From Jackrogersella multiformis (lineage: Eukaryota; Ascomycota; Sordariomycetes; Xylariales; Hypoxylaceae), in NCBI GenBank assembly GCA_902806575.1, contig CADCXD010000002.1, positions 2,852,001 through 2,916,000 of the forward strand: a DNA stretch of 64,000 bases. Reading direction: 5' to 3'. This document shows positions 32,177 to 43,343 of the stretch, piece after piece. The position numbers and the translations under genes are program-made. The notes under the pieces were generated by a model, which saw nothing but the letters and a program-made list of their open reading frames with translations, made no database searches and was not told the origin of the DNA. Every line of letters starts with the position of its first letter. Position 1 is the stretch's first letter.

Positions 32177-34107
32177 GACCGCGGTTTAATAACGAGATTC
32201 GGCTGTTTGGTGTTAGAGCTACATGTTTGGATTTTAGATTGGCCTCTTTTTTCTCGTCTAGTTAGAGCATTCATGGTCATGAGTAGAGGTGACAAATAAA
32301 GCATTGATACCCGCACAGAAATATACTAATCATCTAACCTAGGGACTGAGACTAAAAACTAACAATCCTAGATAACTAACACAGATATTTGCCTAGATAG
32401 CACGAAACAACAAAACGGAATCCTTCTAGACGCATGTAGCCAACATTCAAGCCCCCCTAATACCCATCTACGTAGAAGCTTGTCTGATGGAATCCGGCAA
32501 TGTACGTAGCACAGACATGGCCCGTCTGCCGATATCCGACGATGTTTTCCACGGGACGGCGAAACAGCCGACTGGTCACTCGGGTATGCCTGGCAGGGCT
32601 GGCTTGCTTGCTTCCTTGCTAGGGCTGGTTCATAGCCTGTCATTTTGTCTATCCTTATATACAAGGAAGGGACCGACATTCATGCAAGATGTTGCTTGGG
32701 TTGCGATTCTAGATGCCGTTTCTTGATCGCGTCTGAAAGTGTGGTGGTTAGAAAGTTGTCTTCGCTTTGGATAGGGGATACTTGATACCTACCTAAGGCA
32801 TGGGATGGCAGAAAGAGGATGGAGCATTGTTCTCTTTCGCCTAGGAGTACCGGAACTCTGTGTTTATCATGTCTCTCGCATGGCAACGCGGGTGTCGCCA
32901 AAGCCGTGTGGTGATACCCGAGGTTGCTCGAGATCTATGATTAGGTCTTGGGGAAACAATACGGATTGCTTGCTGGTCTGCTTACCGCGTATCGGCGTCA
33001 TATTCCGAGGAGGTATTGGAAATGCACGTTGCCCGTTTTCTAATCCAGGCCCAGGCTCGAGTGTCGATAGTTAGGAACAGGAGGAGGGTCGGTTTCTTCT
33101 TTCAGAACATGGTTGAGGAGTCATATGAGGCATAGTCTCTCTCCTTATCCTTCTGTTTGATGGGAGAAGTAAAGGTAAGGTAAGGTTAGGTTAGGGGGAG
33201 GAGAAGGCTCATGCCCTTTTTGGTTTAGAATTCAACCTATATGTAGATCCCATTCCAATCCATTCTCAGATCATCAGCCAGGCCAAAATAAGCAAGAAGA
33301 GACGGGAAGCTTTGTTTATCTAAAAGGGGGATTGCTACCTAGGTAGTTTTAGCCCTCGTCTAATCTCGACGCTTTTCATCGTTTGTTTGATACCTAGCTC
33401 CCTATATACCTACCTCTCTAGGAACTCGTGGTTCTCTTAAGGGGTCTACAGCTTCAAGTTGCTGTTCTGTCTACCGGAAGGAGGTTCAGATTCAGAGTCC
33501 CTTGGTTGTGAATGTATTGGACGTCTATAGACGGGCAGTGTATTATATGTATGCTTATTTCTTTGAGCTCTTGGACTCATACCATCCTCCTTCGTGAAGT
33601 CATCTTAAGTGACGGTTCCCCTGATACCGACTCACCACCTCCCTAAATTTACCATCAGCTACATATCTAGAAATCAAGGAATATCCCCAAATTTGTCAAA
33701 GACATTGAGCTCGGAGTGGTACTTTGTTTAAAGCCTCGAAACGGCGCACCGGTGTCGAACTCCTAGCTGTCGATTTCTGCATCACGACGGAGAAGTCTCA
33801 CCGGGTCACACCCGCCCCGGCCCTCACCCACGAACTCCACGAATTGTCGTGGAGCCCTGGGGCCCGCGGAATCTTGGAGCATAGGAACCCAACTTCCAAT
33901 CCAGCAGCTGTTTACTTCTCTTTTCTCTTCTTCAACCTACTCAACATATCAACACCCGCACCGGAGGTTATCGAAGCACGTAGGTCTTCAACCCAGGCAA
34001 CCTCCAAGAACCATCGTATTCATCATACCGCATCACTATTTTATCATCAAGTATCATAATATTTCTCAATTTTCGATCATCGAACTCTGAAATCGAAATT
34101 CGTCAAC
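32177..34107. other. Intergenic region, 1.9 kb
   Basis: No supported gene. Small ORFs at 32368-32901 and 32805-33074 lack recognisable features. GGTAAGGTTAGG-type short repeats lie near 33174-33194, and CCTAGG palindromes near 32340, 32843 and 33342. The last ~400 nt, pyrimidine-rich with CAACATATCAACACC, look like the promoter and leader of the next gene. Confidence 0.5.
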
Positions 34108-35249
34108 ATGTGCCAATACTTCGAAATCACGTACCGCTGCGCCCACGCCGAGCTCCTCTCGGGTCCCAACTGCAGCTTCGTGCAGCGAGAGCTGGCTCGA
34201 GTCCACTTCGAAGCTGAAACCTGGACTGTCGAGGGCCGAGCTGCCATGCCGCTTGAATGGCCTACTCGCGTAAGTATCCCACATATATTTTCATGTTTAT
34301 TCATCTTCCATCTCCTCATCTCCCCAACTGATCCTCTCCCACCTCCTCCTTATCCCGTCACCTACCCCTTACGCTTTCACCCGTCCCAAGGCGTCGCGAC
34401 CGCCAACCTCGCGCTCACCTCCAAGCCGTGTCCCAAACCCCTACGCCCCGCGTCCTCACGCGCGCATGAAAGGCAACAGCTAACCCGGCGCTCCAGTGCC
34501 CGGCCACGGACCGCAACACCGCGCCGATAGACTCGAGCGGGTACTGCGGCTGGGAATGTCGCAATACCTTTTACATGGGTTCCACGACTGCGCACTCGAG
34601 CCCCACGCCCAGCCCCAGCTCGAGCCTGGACCGCGAGCTCGGCGCCTTCCACATCAGCGGCGACAGCGGCGACCCATACTACGTTAACGACGCTGGGCGC
34701 ATGCCGTGGTACTTCAACAACTATGGGATTGGACTCGCGGTGCGCAACGGCGCCGGCTGCACAACCCTGACCCAGGGCTCGCTTGAATTCGACGATGAAG
34801 ACGAGGAGGGCGATGACCTGGCCGCGGGCGACTGGGTCGCTTCCAACGAGGCGGGTCCCTCGACGGCTCCCGCTCCCGCTGCCGCTGCCGCTGCCGCTGC
34901 GCCCGGCGACACGATGGGTATGCAGGAGGCCCCTTACGGCGTCCCGCGCTTCGGCGTGGGCTGGAGCCCGGCTCGTTGGGGCGACTACAATAGCCATGTG
35001 GAGGCCCAACAGCCGATGGGTGTGCCGAACAACCAGTATGAAGGCTCGACACTCGGTGTGAACTGGCACGAGGATGCCGACGACCGAGCGGAGACGCGAA
35101 GCGAGATCAGGATGCCATATTCTCAATACGGTCTTGCGAGTCCTGTCCGACAATGGAGAGACGAAGGCAGTCAGGGATCGTTGACTCCCAAGCCGAGTCT
35201 CAAGATGGGGCAGGGCAACTGGTCTGAAGATGGCAGTGTGTTCGATTGA
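34108..35249 (+). CDS. Fungal Cys-containing protein, 2 exons
   Basis: Exon 1 34108..34269, a 227-nt pyrimidine-rich intron 34270..34496 (GTAAGT, CTCCAG), exon 2 34497..35249; phase 0 gives 304 aa. The N-terminal ~80 residues form the conserved part: MCQYFEITYRCAHAELLSGP, CSFVQRELARVHFEAE, then across the intron LEWPTR-CPATDR and GYCGWECRNT. The spaced cysteines and histidine (C..C.H, C, C, C..C) suggest a small zinc- or disulphide-stabilised unit (inference); there is no signal peptide. The rest is low complexity: an acidic stretch (EFDDEDEEGDDLAAGD), a Pro/Ala run and a tail with QGSLTPKPSLKMGQGNW. I recall similar small proteins in many ascomycetes, annotated only as hypothetical. No function is assigned. 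Confidence 0.8.
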
Positions 35250-35525
35250 GGGTATGGCGCCAGGCTTCGACAATGAACACGCCCCGAAGAACATCACGCA
35301 GTCATTATCTTAATTCTTCTTCGATTCCCGCACATTCCGGTATCATTACCACGCATCGACATAGCAAGTATAATTAGCTTCAGTGAAACTTTGAGTTCAC
35401 TCGTACAGACTGAAGGACATGCCAGTCTACACCAATAAAAATACATTGATGAAAACATACTGAGTCGCCTGACGACTCTAAAATTAGTCATCTTTGAATT
35501 TGCGTGCAATATAAGCTGTAGTCCT

Positions 35526-37454
35526 CTAGTCAGAAGTATCAGAAAAATCCATCTCGTGAAGCTCGTCCGGGTCCATGAAGTAGGTGATCTCGATCCGACC
35601 CTTTAGTGTTTCCGCAAAGTACTGTTGCAGCCAAGCGTAGTCGGACTCCTTAAACTTGCACTCGCCTAATTGGTTTAGGATATCTACCCTGATACCCCTC
35701 CGGCCTGGTGTATTGAGATTTTTAGAGAATTCATAGAGGCCGTCAAAACTGAAAGAAGAGAGGGCATTGATTAATAGTAGTTTCAGCTGGGAGAGACCGC
35801 TCAAACTATCTAGTATAACGTCGTCTACCATGTCGCCGCTGAAGCTGAGCTCGGATAATTTTGGCAATGCCAAGGCAAAACGTTGTACTTCAGCATCTGA
35901 AACATATGATTGCATCAGGTTTAGGGACGTTAGGTTCTCCAGATGGCATATTGAGTCCACCAGTGTGGATGTTTGATCGAATATGAGGCCGTGCATGGTG
36001 CCGTCTAGACCGAGGGTTAAAGACTCGAGGCAAACTTGCGAGCCGAGCGCAGCCCAGGCGGCATCATCCTCTTCTTCAGTCCGGAACTGAAGATCCACGA
36101 TGGACAACGACGTGAGGCGAATGTTGGGAGACTTCAATACCTCCTTGACTATGGGCAAAGCATTCAAAACACGCACCAAGCTTAGGTCTCTAAGGGATTT
36201 GCAATTGCTTATCCAGGCGATAAGTTCTCTGAGCACATCTTCGCCGGATTCTTTTAGGTCCACTTGGATGTGGTGCTTGTCGTTCTCTATAAGGAGTGTT
36301 GTTAGAGCAGTGCAGCTCGGCAATAGATTGAGAGCCTTTATAGCTTGTGGGCCTAGGCAACCAAGTATGAGGCTTCGAAGGGATGTCGCATGGTCATTCA
36401 GCGCCGTTAAGGCGTTCTCTCCGATTCCATTCTTACTAATAATCTCGAAGCTTCTGAGGCTGTTGGGACGGAGTGTCCGGAAAAATGCAGCCAAATCTTC
36501 ATCTGCGGAGGAGCTTTGATCTATCAATCTGTTAATATCCACGGATACCGCGCGTAGATCAGAAGGCCATAATCAAGCATGGCCCGTGGTTGAAAAGGGG
36601 ACATAGGAAGAAGATATATTACGACATACTACACATAGATTAGCCTTCATTAGAATAATAGAGCAATATATGTAGGTAACATGGCAAACGTACCAGTAGT
36701 AGCAGGTCAGGTCCGCAAAGTTGGGACAGTATTGGGAGATGGCATTGGCGGCATCGACACCGAGTACAGACCCGTCTCTGATGCGAAGTGAAGTAAGTGT
36801 ACTAAGCCTCGACATCCAACTTGGCAATATATCGTGAGGAATAAATGTCCCCTCTAGATGCGCTAAAGACACTGCTGTCCCAGTCTCGTCTGCGGAATTC
36901 TTAATGTGTTCCGTGATAGAATTGGCGCATTTGATCATTGTCGCTCCGGTATCTATGATCACGGGCGGATTTACCAACTTATCTGACCTGGCAGACCAGG
37001 ATTGTCCTTGTCGTAGGACGAGGAATTGTTCCATAAGACCTCCGAAAAAGAAATCTCTGACATCTTTATCTCGTATCATATCCTGTAAGCACTCCTCGAG
37101 GTTCCCAAGTGATAGAGAGCGAACATAGACGCAGTATGGATAGGCGGTTCCTCCAACGCTGGAGAGGATGATGGATCTCCATAGCCGCGACCATTCGAGT
37201 CTGCTGTAAGCGTCACCGGTACTGGCGGGAGACAATTCTTGAATACTTTGCAAAATTAAGCTGTCAATTCATGATCCTATGCACTTTATGTAGTATACCT
37301 AGAAGTAGACTTACCTATAAATCTGTTCTAAGGCGATGCAGGCGATTCTCCGACTAACAAGAGAAGAATGGAATAGAGTCCCGAATTCACGACGCGCAGC
37401 GAGCTCTTGGCATAACAAGAGAATTATTTCTTGAGGAAGAGACATAGACTTCAT
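35526..37454 (-). CDS. F-box/LRR-like protein, splice junction unresolved
   Basis: Exon 1 37454..37315 encodes an F-box-like start (MSLPQEIILLLCQELAARRE, LFHSSLVSRRIACIALEQIY). A GTAAGT intron leads to exon 2, beginning at 37260 or 37245 and running to 36694 (LWRSIILSSVGG, YVRSLSLGNLEECLQDM, TSLRIRDGSVLG, ADLTCYYW). Exon 3 ends at 35526 and carries leucine-rich units (DLAAFFRTLRPNSLRSFEII, LTSLNLMQSYVSDAEVQRFA, LPKLSELSFSG). This resembles the fungal F-box proteins with LRR-like repeats. The exon 2 donor GTACGT at 36693 and the nearest good acceptor (AACAG before 36528) would create TGA at the junction; the next acceptor, before 36513, restores the frame but replaces the expected Trp by Cys. 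So the gene either uses the weak site or is damaged. Confidence 0.65.
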
Positions 37455-38244
37455 CTTGATGTACTTAACCTTGGGTAATTAGATACCTCAATTATTAAAG
37501 AAGGCGGGTATAGTCTTTAAATATCAGATAGAAAGAAAGTTGAAGAGGTTTAGAGGAATATTTCGGTCTAAAGTCGAAGTTTCCGCCGTTACTCAAGGTC
37601 CGCTCCACCGTTCTTTCGTCTTGGTAAGTTTATGATATGCACGGTCGTTGTAGCCTGCAGCTGAAGGTCTATTGCCGGATGTCGCTGTTACCTTAATCTC
37701 GGGGTTTGCATCCACAATGTGTAACCTCAATCATTATACTGTCTACCTGGTAGGCAGTACCTTCTGCTGCGCTATAGAACATAGCCAGGGGAAGTAGATA
37801 TGTAGAAGAGAAGCTTGAGCTAAGAACTTAGTCGCACTGTACCTAGGTACCTGTAAGAGCTTATTAATTAATTAGGTAACTAGGTACCTAAGTAGGTGCC
37901 CCGCGACGCGTTTGATAAGCTTAACGCGACTAAACTTCCAGCTCTTGATTGGATCTCGGAATATTCCTAGATTCAACATCCCTGCTGATGGCCAACGCCT
38001 TACGAACCTTGGAGGTTAAAGGTGTGAACTCAGGTTACGACATCAATATTTTATGGGGTATTTATCGTAGATTAAGAATTTAATCGTATCAAGACGATAT
38101 TAAAGCCCGATACCATTCTACCTAGGTAACCAAGGACGAATCTATTAAATCACCTTCAAACAGCCCGAGAGGTACGTTACGTCAACGGCTCTCTTCGAAT
38201 GCAACTACAAAAGGCTCAACTTCTCCTCCCAGGCAGCCATAACT
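37455..38244. other. Divergent upstream region of F-box/LRR and RAD9 genes
   Basis: AT-rich, no gene seen. CCTAGG-type runs lie at 37840-37893 and 38120. Confidence 0.5.
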
Positions 38245-39823
38245 ATGGCTGTCCTGAACTTTACACTAAGCGAAGAAGCGGTCAACGCTTTGAGAGATGC
38301 ATTGACATGCCTCGGTAAATTTAGCGACGAGGTTTCCCTCGAGGCCAAAAAGGATAGGGTATGATCGTTGTCTTCTGTCGTAGTCTGATTGGTTAATTGC
38401 TAAGACTATTCCATGTAGCTGGTATTTACTACTTTGAATCTTTCCAAGTCAGCATATGCATCTTTCTCCTTTCAAGCCCTTCGCTTCTTCTCTAAGTACC
38501 ATTTCGAAGGTGTACCTCAAAACCGAGAGAAGTTCTTTTGCAAGTTATATAATCGAGTAAGCCCCCCTTACTATATATGTGCCTTTGCCCTTCCATGCTC
38601 ACGTGTATATTTATAGGCCCTACTATCTCTTTTTAGAGCCAGAAGTGGCGATACTGTACACGAAAGGGAGAAAGACACTACCATTGATCACTGTGATGTA
38701 GCCATAGTAGACGAGCCGAACAAGAAAAGCAGATTCATCGCGAAGATTGTGTTCCGAAATGGTAGGCAATTCCTAATCTGCCATGTCTCTGTTTCCATAA
38801 TTAACGGGGATGCAGGGATCACAACTAAATACCGGCTTCCTTTTGAGGTCTCCCCGCCAATCCATGCCAAATTTGACAGAGACCAAGCTAAAAACCATTG
38901 GTCCATCCCATCCCGGACATTACGCCAGCTCATGGATCATTTTGGTCCCGGCATAGAATATCTCGATATCCATTCCGAGGATGATGATACTGTTAACTTC
39001 ACTTGCTTCACCGAGAAAGTGAAGATTGGCGAAGAGGTCTTGAAAAAACCTCTCCACACGTCAATCGCCGTCGAACGAGATGAGTTTGAGGACTTCGTCG
39101 TCGAAGAAGACAAACTTCACATCGTCATCAGTGTCAAAGACTTCAGGGCGATAATCCAACATGCAGGTTTCATCGGCAGCCAAGTTTCTGCACACTACTC
39201 GATGCCATCTAAACCGATGCAGCTCAAGTATGACGGCGATGGGATAAAGTGTGAATTTCTTCTGATGACAGTCGGCGAGAGGGGAGCACCCGGCCAGAAG
39301 GCGAAGAGGACTCGTGGCAGTGCCAAAGGGCCGAAACCGCCACAACTCGAGGCTGCTACAAGCAGAGCTGCATCGCACGCGCCTACGCCGGCTCCTCAAA
39401 TGCGTCCCCCTCCGCCACAAGCACCACGAGCCGACCCAGTACCTTCTCTTAGACCCCCTATCACTCGTCCTTCTCAACGACCACCTCCGGCTACATTTGA
39501 ATCTGAGTCACTCTTTGTGCCACAGGAGGATGAGCACCAATGGGATCCTGTAAACATTGGCGGAGACGAAGAGGAGGAAGAGAACACTCGACTGGAGTGG
39601 GATGTAAGCGGCGACTTTGTGAGTATTCGTTTTGCCTTCATTGTTTATGCTGAAATGGCTAACATAACCGCAGAACCCGCCGGTGAAGAATTCGAGGTCC
39701 ATGATGGCAAATCAGAACACTGAGGAGTCGAGACCCGATAATGCGGCCGACTCTACCCCTTCGCACTTTGAACCAACGCAGCGGCTCTCGCAAGTCCGTA
39801 GGTTTGGGCTCTTCGACGACTAG
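38245..39823 (+). CDS. RAD9: DNA-damage checkpoint clamp subunit Rad9
   Basis: Four exons: 38245..38358, 38419..38556, 38617..39618, 39674..39823, with introns of 60, 60 and 55 nt; all phases are 0, giving 467 aa. The N-terminal PCNA-like Rad9 domain spans exons 1-3: MAVLNFTLSEEAVNALRDAL, LVFTTLNLSKSAYASFSF, FFSKYHFEG, FFCKLYNRALLSLFRAR, then HAKFDRDQAKNHWSIPSRTL, VLKKPLHTSIAVERDEF and FRAIIQHAGFIG. The C-terminal tail is disordered and Pro-rich, with an acidic patch (GGDEEEEENTRLEWD), and ends in EPTQRLSQVRRFGLFDD, which matches the conserved C-terminal end of fungal Rad9 proteins. Rad9 forms the 9-1-1 ring with Hus1 and Rad1, is loaded by Rad17-RFC at damage, and activates the ATR pathway. 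It is the fission-yeast/human type Rad9 (budding yeast Ddc1), not budding-yeast Rad9. Confidence 0.92.
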
Positions 39824-39942
39824 GGAACTGGATGAGAGTACCTGCCATCGGCGGTCGGCGCGGTAGACTGTGTGGTGGTTGAGCTTCCATTATATGCCTA
39901 GGCAGGTATGAGGCTAAAAGCCTGGCTATGGACGGAAGTCGC

Positions 39943-41067
39943 TTAGAGGAAAAGCCCATCTGTTGTGACATTGATCCAGCTTGTAGCACATCCAGCTCCG
40001 ATGGCTGTTATCTTAGACCCCTCCGGCATATGCTTTAGCGATGCAAGCACGTTCCATCGTCCCTTGACATCTCCGTATTTCTCGGTCTGTGGTCCGCAGT
40101 TTCCATGCTCGCCCCAGCCCCAAGATACTACATCTCCGTCTCTGGTAAAAGCCAGAACGTGCTCACTACCGGCAACAATACTCTCTAGTTCTGGGAGTCC
40201 CGGAGGGGGTAGCTGACCATGGTCATCCCGACCCCAAGTAACGAGCCGGCCGTTTCGTTGTAGGATATAAATACCTCCCCAGCTGGCGCTAATCATGTTC
40301 CAATTGGGTATCTCAACAGGTGCGGTGCTCTTTAGTCCCCATTTATCGGCCCCGAGAACTAGTATCCGGCCATCCCCAGGCTCGCTAATAAGACAGGTCG
40401 TATACTGGCAACATACAGCCTTAGCCGCTTTGAATTGAATCCCATTAATTTGCTGAGGTTGGTGTATTACGCCCTTAGAATCAGCTGCGTTGCCTAACTC
40501 CCCTAGTTGACCCTTTCGGCCATTGCCCCAGCCGTAGACGTCTCCGTTGTCGAGTACAGCAACAACGTGTCTAAATCCAGCGGCAAGACTACGAATTTCT
40601 GTCCCGTATGGAGGGAAATCGCTAAGTAAGGTAGGGTTTCCCACAATAGAGGGATCTGAATTCGGGCTTGACGCCCCTGTATCAGCAACGCCGCATGTGT
40701 AAACTTGAGTAGCCCTGTTATTCTCGTCTTTTGCTACGAGGACAGATGAGTCCCACGTGCAAGCCATGTAAGCGACAGGACCAATGCGTTTCAAAGTCGA
40801 GAGTACTAGTCTGCGGAATTTCGACCCCACCACATTCTCGTTACTTTCTATAATTCCACAGGCGCCGCTTGATGAGTCACCGGCCCAGTAGATGTTTCCT
40901 AATTCCGTGAGGAGTATGGTATGGTTGCCTCCCGCTGCAATTTGTGTGATGTCATCTTCAGGAGTTTCACTCACGAACTCGACCTGTTTGGGGACTGAGA
41001 CGTCTTCCTTGTGCCCTATACCGAGTTGGCCAGACCCGTTGGAACCAAGCGCGAAGAGACCGTTCAT
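39943..41067 (-). CDS. ATS1: RCC1-repeat protein, ATS1-like
   Basis: Single exon, 374 aa. It carries RCC1-type beta-propeller repeats of the form G-x-G-x-x-G-Q-L-G: LFALGSNGSGQLGIGH at the start, ITQIAAGGNHTILLTELGNI, VYGWGNGRKGQLGE, RLVTWGRDDHGQLPPPG, LESIVAGSEHVLAFTRDGDV and VVSWGWGEHGNCG, ending with ITAIGAGCATSWI. The short full-length propeller without other domains and the start MNGLFALGSNGSGQLG match budding-yeast ATS1 (alpha-tubulin suppressor 1), which works with Kti11 in wobble-uridine tRNA modification. That role is by homology. It is convergent with RAD9 (119 nt apart) and divergent from TYR1 (413 nt apart). Confidence 0.88.
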   Translation of the reverse strand: MNGLFALGSNGSGQLGIGHKEDVSVPKQVEFVSETPEDDITQIAAGGNHTILLTELGNIYWAGDSSSGACGIIESNENVVGSKFRRLVLSTLKRIGPVAYMACTWDSSVLVAKDENNRATQVYTCGVADTGASSPNSDPSIVGNPTLLSDFPPYGTEIRSLAAGFRHVVAVLDNGDVYGWGNGRKGQLGELGNAADSKGVIHQPQQINGIQFKAAKAVCCQYTTCLISEPGDGRILVLGADKWGLKSTAPVEIPNWNMISASWGGIYILQRNGRLVTWGRDDHGQLPPPGLPELESIVAGSEHVLAFTRDGDVVSWGWGEHGNCGPQTEKYGDVKGRWNVLASLKHMPEGSKITAIGAGCATSWINVTTDGLFL

Positions 41068-41480
41068 CCTTAATTATGTACGGCGTATATTCCATTCAAA
41101 TTTTGTGATAAATATTGACAATAAGACGCCTCGGAATTTCTAATCTAGTGGTAAGCCTCAAAGACAAGTGTGGCTGAAGAAGGGAACAATACACTAGATA
41201 GAATAAGCCACACCACCCGGACCTCGTATTATTCCGCACTGAGCTGCCCCACAAAGTCCTAGCTCAAGACCCACTTAAAAGTACATATCTTTTGAATCGT
41301 CACGAAATTTTCTGCAAACTTTTTACTTCACATTTTTCCCAAGCAATTTTCCGCCTGGAAGTTTGATGCGGCTCTGACTCACTCGAACCGGTGTCCAAAT
41401 CTGCTACACAATGTGATCTCCTTGCTACTCTTGACTTCTTTATTCAGGCAGTCAATTGCAGTAGGAAAATTTCATCAACC
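41068..41480. promoter_or_regulatory. Bidirectional promoter of ATS1-like and TYR1 genes
   Basis: A 413-nt gap between two divergent starts must hold both core promoters. No TATA box or known operator is obvious. A pyrimidine-rich stretch near 41305-41350 (CAAACTTTTTACTTCACATTTTTCCC) lies upstream of TYR1. Confidence 0.5.
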
Positions 41481-43343
41481 ATGGCGACGAACAGCTGTTC
41501 CAGTGTACCTCCTGGCATGGAGAAGTTCATTGTCGGCATAATTGGCATGGGCGACATGGGGAAGATGTACGCGCGGAGGCTTAGCGATGCTGGCTGGAAG
41601 TAAGAAGATGTCTCTAGTACCGTTGCAATTGCAGCTGGTTGTCCTGCACCTAAGCCTCCGTCAACCTATTTGGTGAGTCGATTTTCCAACCCAACACATC
41701 TCTTTCGCACATGATGACTTGAGTGCATTTGGCTCGAGCATTGCCCTCGGCTTCCGGGGTGGTCATTCTGACTCCCGGCGGCCGTTGGCTTTCCATGATG
41801 TAACTTCTCAGCTACCTTAACAATTTTTGTCTGAAGCTCCAACCCATTATCGTATCTGTTTGACATTGATCTATGTTGCAGTACGCTAACACATTATACA
41901 GGCTTCACTTGATGACAACGCGAATCGTTTTCTCGAGATACTAACGATCTACGTTGTTAGAGTCATGGCCTGCGATAAGGAAGAGTTATATGCGAGTTTG
42001 TGTGAGGAGTTTAACAGCAGGGTACATATACGTAGTCGTCCATTCTCAGAAGGAACCCATGCTGAGAGGTATCTAGAGCAATATACAAATTCTCCGAAAT
42101 GGCCATCTTGTATCTCGCGCAAGTGATTACATCATCTACAGCGTAGAAGCTGCGGCCATCGATCGTGTCGTCGCCGAGTATGGGCCTTGTATGACTTGAT
42201 ATGTTTGACTTTTTTGAAGTACTTCACTAAAATATGTTCAGCAACTAAACTTGGTGCTATCGTTGGTGGGCAAACATCCTGTAAAGACCCCGAGATCAAG
42301 GCGTTCGAAGATCACCTCCCGGCGGACGTGGACATAGTCTCTTGTCACTCTCTCCATGGCCCCAGGGTGGATACGAGAGACCAGCCATTGGTAACATCCA
42401 GAAGTCGTCCTAGGATATAACTCTACTTACTAGAATTCAGGTTCTCATCAAGCATCGTGCTTCTGACGACTCATTTGACAAAGTCGAGAGCGTCCTACGA
42501 TGTCTACACTCGAAGCACGTGTACCTAACAGCGCACGAGCACGACCGGATCACAGCAGACACGCAAGCAGTAACGCACGCGGCCTTCCTCAGCATGGGCA
42601 AGGCGTGGCACTCGATGCGGCAGTTCCCGTGGGAGGGCGCGCGCTACGTGGGCGGGATCGAGAACGTCAAGATCAACCTGACGATGCGCATCTACAGCCA
42701 GAAGTGGCACGTGTACGCGGGCCTCGCGATCCTCAACCCGGAGGCGCGCAAGCAGATCGACCAGTACGCCAAGAGCGTCACCGAGCTCTACAAGCTGATG
42801 CTCGGCGGCCACCTCGACGAGCTGCGGGCGCGCGTGCTCGGCGCCAGGGAGAAGGTGTTCGGCGGCGAGCACGAGCCCAAGTGGGCGGACACGCCGCTGC
42901 TCAAGGACTCGGTGCTGGACCAGTTCAGCCTGGGCGGCGCGCGCGTCGTCGACGACGGCAGCGCGCCGCTGCCCAACAACCACCTCAGCCTGCTGGCGAT
43001 GGTGGACTGCTGGAGCGCGCTGGGCATCGTGCCCTACGACCACATGATCTGCAGCACGCCGCTGTTCCGCCTGTGGCTCGGCGTCACCGAGCACCTGTTC
43101 CGCGACCCCGCGCGCCTCGACGACACCCTGCGCATCGCCGTCCGCGACAACACCTTCCGCAGCGACGACCTCGAGTTCACGTTCGCGGCCCGCGGCTGGG
43201 CCGAGTGCGTGGGCCTCGGCCATTTCGACACGTGGAGGGAGCGGTTCGTCGTCACGCAGAAGTTCTTCGAGCCCCGGTTCCCCGGCGCGATCGAGGTCGG
43301 CAATGCTATGGTCAAGGCCGTGCTGGAGAGTACGAAGAATTAG
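41481..43343 (+). CDS. TYR1: Prephenate dehydrogenase (NADP+)
   Basis: Five exons: 41481..41599, 41961..42021, 42077..42188, 42242..42390, 42441..43343, with introns of 361, 55, 53 and 50 nt; the phases close to 447 aa (yeast Tyr1: 452). Exon 1 holds the Rossmann motif VGIIGMGDMGKMYARRLSDA; then VMACDKEELY, RNGHLVSRASDYIIYSVEA, LGAIVGGQTSCKDPEIKAFE, IVSCHSLHGPRVD, EHDRITADTQAVTHAAFLSM, YVGGIENVKINLTMRIYS, KWHVYAGLAILNPEARKQI, CWSALGIVPYDHMICSTPLF and LEFTFAARGWAE. The enzyme converts prephenate to 4-hydroxyphenylpyruvate in tyrosine synthesis, in the cytosol. The first intron is unusually long for this window. GC at third positions jumps sharply in the last exon, from about 42530 to the stop. 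Confidence 0.95.
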
